This document shows, piece by piece, positions 41,144-42,313 of a stretch of 42,313 bases of DNA. The translations under genes and the position numbers were made by a program. Numbering within the stretch: position 1 is the stretch's first letter; the number at the start of each line of letters is the position of its first letter. The DNA comes from Acidimicrobiia bacterium (GTDB lineage Bacteria; Actinomycetota; Acidimicrobiia; Spongiisociales; UBA4744): positions 1 to 42,313 of the forward strand of contig JAOTUY010000022.1 of the NCBI GenBank assembly GCA_029863625.1, in the 5' to 3' direction. Under the pieces are notes generated by a model, which did not search any database, was not told the origin of the DNA, and saw only the letters and a program-made list of their open reading frames with translations.

Positions 41144-41446
41144 GCACATCTCCTCGCTCGAACCGGATCTTCGCTGATGGGCACGACGGTTGGATCGGAT
41201 TACAGCCACACCACCAAATCGTCTCGAAGGAATCTGTCCCATCGGCTCCCGGAAAATGGCGAGCGGGAAGACGTCCGTCGCGCCCACCATCAGTTGAACC
41301 TGTTTCATGCTCCGGAGACAACCTTGACCTTCTTGTGAACGCTGTGCGTGAAACGATTGTTCGACTCGAAGGTCCCTAGCACCGCTCCATGACATCATTT
41401 AGGATGAGGTAAGGTTTGCAAAGGGCGACTCCTGGGGAGGGGGGCA
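41144..41446. other. Gene-free stretch before the SAF-domain gene
   Basis: No supported gene. A short plus-strand frame ends DNLDLLVNAVRETIVRLEGP at 41379 and could be the tail of a lost gene, but nothing upstream in frame supports it. A possible -10 TAAGGT lies at about 41410, with GGGGAGG before the next ATG. Confidence 0.35.
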
Positions 41447-42214
41447 ATGGCTGGGTTGGTCGACCCGACCACGCAACGCGGTCCGCAGGCAATCGACGCG
41501 CCTCATCCGCCGAGACGGAGCTTCAACAGCCGCCTCAGTCTTGGCCATGTGATCATGATCGTGGCCGGACTTTCTGCCTTCTTACTCGTGTTTTCAATAC
41601 TGAGGAACCGGGACCAGACCTTCGAGATTGCCACAGCCGCCATCGAGCTTCGAGCCGGCACCACCGTCAATCATGACGCCTTCTCCTTCTCCTCAATCGG
41701 AGTGCCAGATCGCAGCGTCCTGGGAACCTTCCTAAGTCCGGAACAGGTCGAGCGTTCGATCAACGAGGGATGGGTTGTAACCCGCACGGTGTCGGCGGGT
41801 GATCCGGTCAGAATGACGGACTTCCGTATTGAAGCGGATCCTTCCGAACTTCGAGCGATGAGCATCCCGATCGATCGCGGCCATGCGGTGGCCGGCGTGC
41901 TGCAGGCGGGTGACATCGTCGACGTAATCGTGGTTCGGAAGGGAGTTGCCGGCTATGTGGCGACCGGCGTCGAGGTTGTGGATGTTGCGGGAGGTGACAA
42001 CCAGTTCGCGGGTGGGTTCAGCGTTACCGTCGCGATCGATGGTCCGGCCAGTCTGCGGCTCGCTTCTGCCGTGCGGGATGGAGGCCTCGAAATCGTGCGA
42101 GCGACCGGAGCCACCCAGGTCGATCCACATGAGCTCTATGATCCCTCGCAGCAGAGCCTCCCGGTGCTACCCGACGGGCAGGACAGCCCCCCGCCAGACG
42201 TTGGCACAGGCTGA
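41447..42214 (+). CDS. SAF-domain protein, CpaB/RcpC-like
   Basis: 255 aa from ATG 41447 with a strong purine-rich ribosome site. One membrane helix (HVIMIVAGLSAFLLVFSIL) is followed by an SAF domain (about 60-125): 'EIATAAIELRAGTTVNHDAFSFSSIGVPD' and 'VVTRTVSAGDPVRMTDF'. The RcpC-like part has 'AMSIPIDRGHAVAGVLQAGDIVDVIVV'. In tight-adherence (Tad/Flp) pilus systems CpaB/RcpC stabilises the secretion complex. The following gene, cut by the window end, may be the partner cpaE-like ATPase. Confidence 0.85.
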   Translation: MAGLVDPTTQRGPQAIDAPHPPRRSFNSRLSLGHVIMIVAGLSAFLLVFSILRNRDQTFEIATAAIELRAGTTVNHDAFSFSSIGVPDRSVLGTFLSPEQVERSINEGWVVTRTVSAGDPVRMTDFRIEADPSELRAMSIPIDRGHAVAGVLQAGDIVDVIVVRKGVAGYVATGVEVVDVAGGDNQFAGGFSVTVAIDGPASLRLASAVRDGGLEIVRATGATQVDPHELYDPSQQSLPVLPDGQDSPPPDVGTG

Positions 42215-42217
42215 ATA

Positions 42218-42313
42218 GTGCCGAATCGTGAACCAGTCATCATGATGGCTCACTCGCCAAGGTCATGGGCGCGGTTGGTCAAACAACATGTTATCGACCA
42301 CGGTGGGGGACGA
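42218..42313 (+). CDS. Start of a gene cut by the window end
   Basis: GTG 42218, three bases after the SAF gene stop, opens 32 codons (begins MPNREPVIMMAHSPRSWARL) without a stop. The spacing suggests one operon. The position and the strand-like 'VIMMAHSPRSW' start recall the receiver-like N-terminus of CpaE-type ATPases of Tad systems, but the fragment is too short to decide. Confidence 0.5.
   Translation, partial: MPNREPVIMMAHSPRSWARLVKQHVIDHGGGR

Noticed and set aside
40736..41398. Minus-strand open frame across the hypothetical gene and the gap after it
   Set aside because: It overlaps a better plus-strand gene, has no ribosome site and shows no recognisable domain.

Overview
The window is 42.3 kb of high-GC DNA with tightly packed, often overlapping genes, frequent GTG/TTG starts and actinobacterial gene families. 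The block from about 17.8 to 28.3 kb (pgsA-like, gcvH, a GarA-like FHA protein, an FtsR-like MerR regulator, a bifunctional-nuclease DUF151 protein, a second MerR regulator, then the glycine decarboxylase genes) has the gene order I recall from the Mycobacterium tuberculosis Rv1822-Rv1832 region. The P-protein, however, is split into gcvPA and gcvPB. I infer a deep-branching actinobacterium, perhaps class Acidimicrobiia. No rRNA or other marker settles this, and I see no tRNA, rRNA or CRISPR array.

Layout. (1) 0.1-4.0 kb, minus strand: an ECF sigma factor overlapping a single-pass membrane beta-propeller protein, followed 9 bp later by a lipoprotein with two SnoaL-like domains. (2) 4.1-15.2 kb: a sparse accessory zone rich in broken genes. 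It holds a small secreted peptide and an amidohydrolase lipoprotein that both look frame-shifted, a universal stress protein, a VOC protein, a NatA/NatB-like ABC exporter, fused remnants of plsY and tetR, a membrane-domain/methyltransferase fusion and two copies of a decayed ~100-bp repeat. (3) 13.57-15.2 kb, inside that zone: three related cassettes. Each encodes a 34-43 residue peptide whose leader fits the lasso-peptide consensus YxxPxLxxxGxxxxxT, under a shared extended -10 promoter and followed by a shared hairpin. Two of the three carry a decayed helix-turn-helix (excisionase-like) gene downstream. No maturation enzymes are in the window. This is the most unusual feature here.

(4) 15.4-18.3 kb: an oligopeptide-binding lipoprotein, a stub of its permease, and a phosphatidyltransferase. 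(5) 18.4-29.1 kb, plus strand: the conserved core. GcvH, GcvT, GcvPA and GcvPB form the glycine cleavage system (no L-protein here). GarA-like and MerR regulators, a DD-carboxypeptidase, a hypoxanthine phosphoribosyltransferase and a RCK-gated K+ channel lie between them. The second MerR gene has a promoter region with two perfect DnaA boxes and a 14-bp palindrome. (6) 29.1-34.3 kb: adenosine deaminase, GNAT, YajQ, a membrane/GNAT fusion, YqgE, RNase HII and a secreted coiled-coil transglycosylase. (7) 34.4-42.3 kb: a DUF4388 protein, a membrane protein, a solute-binding lipoprotein translationally coupled to a four-BON OmpA-like protein, a cysteine synthase family enzyme with a start codon overlapping that of a divergent gene, an SAF/CpaB-like protein and the start of one more gene that runs off the end.
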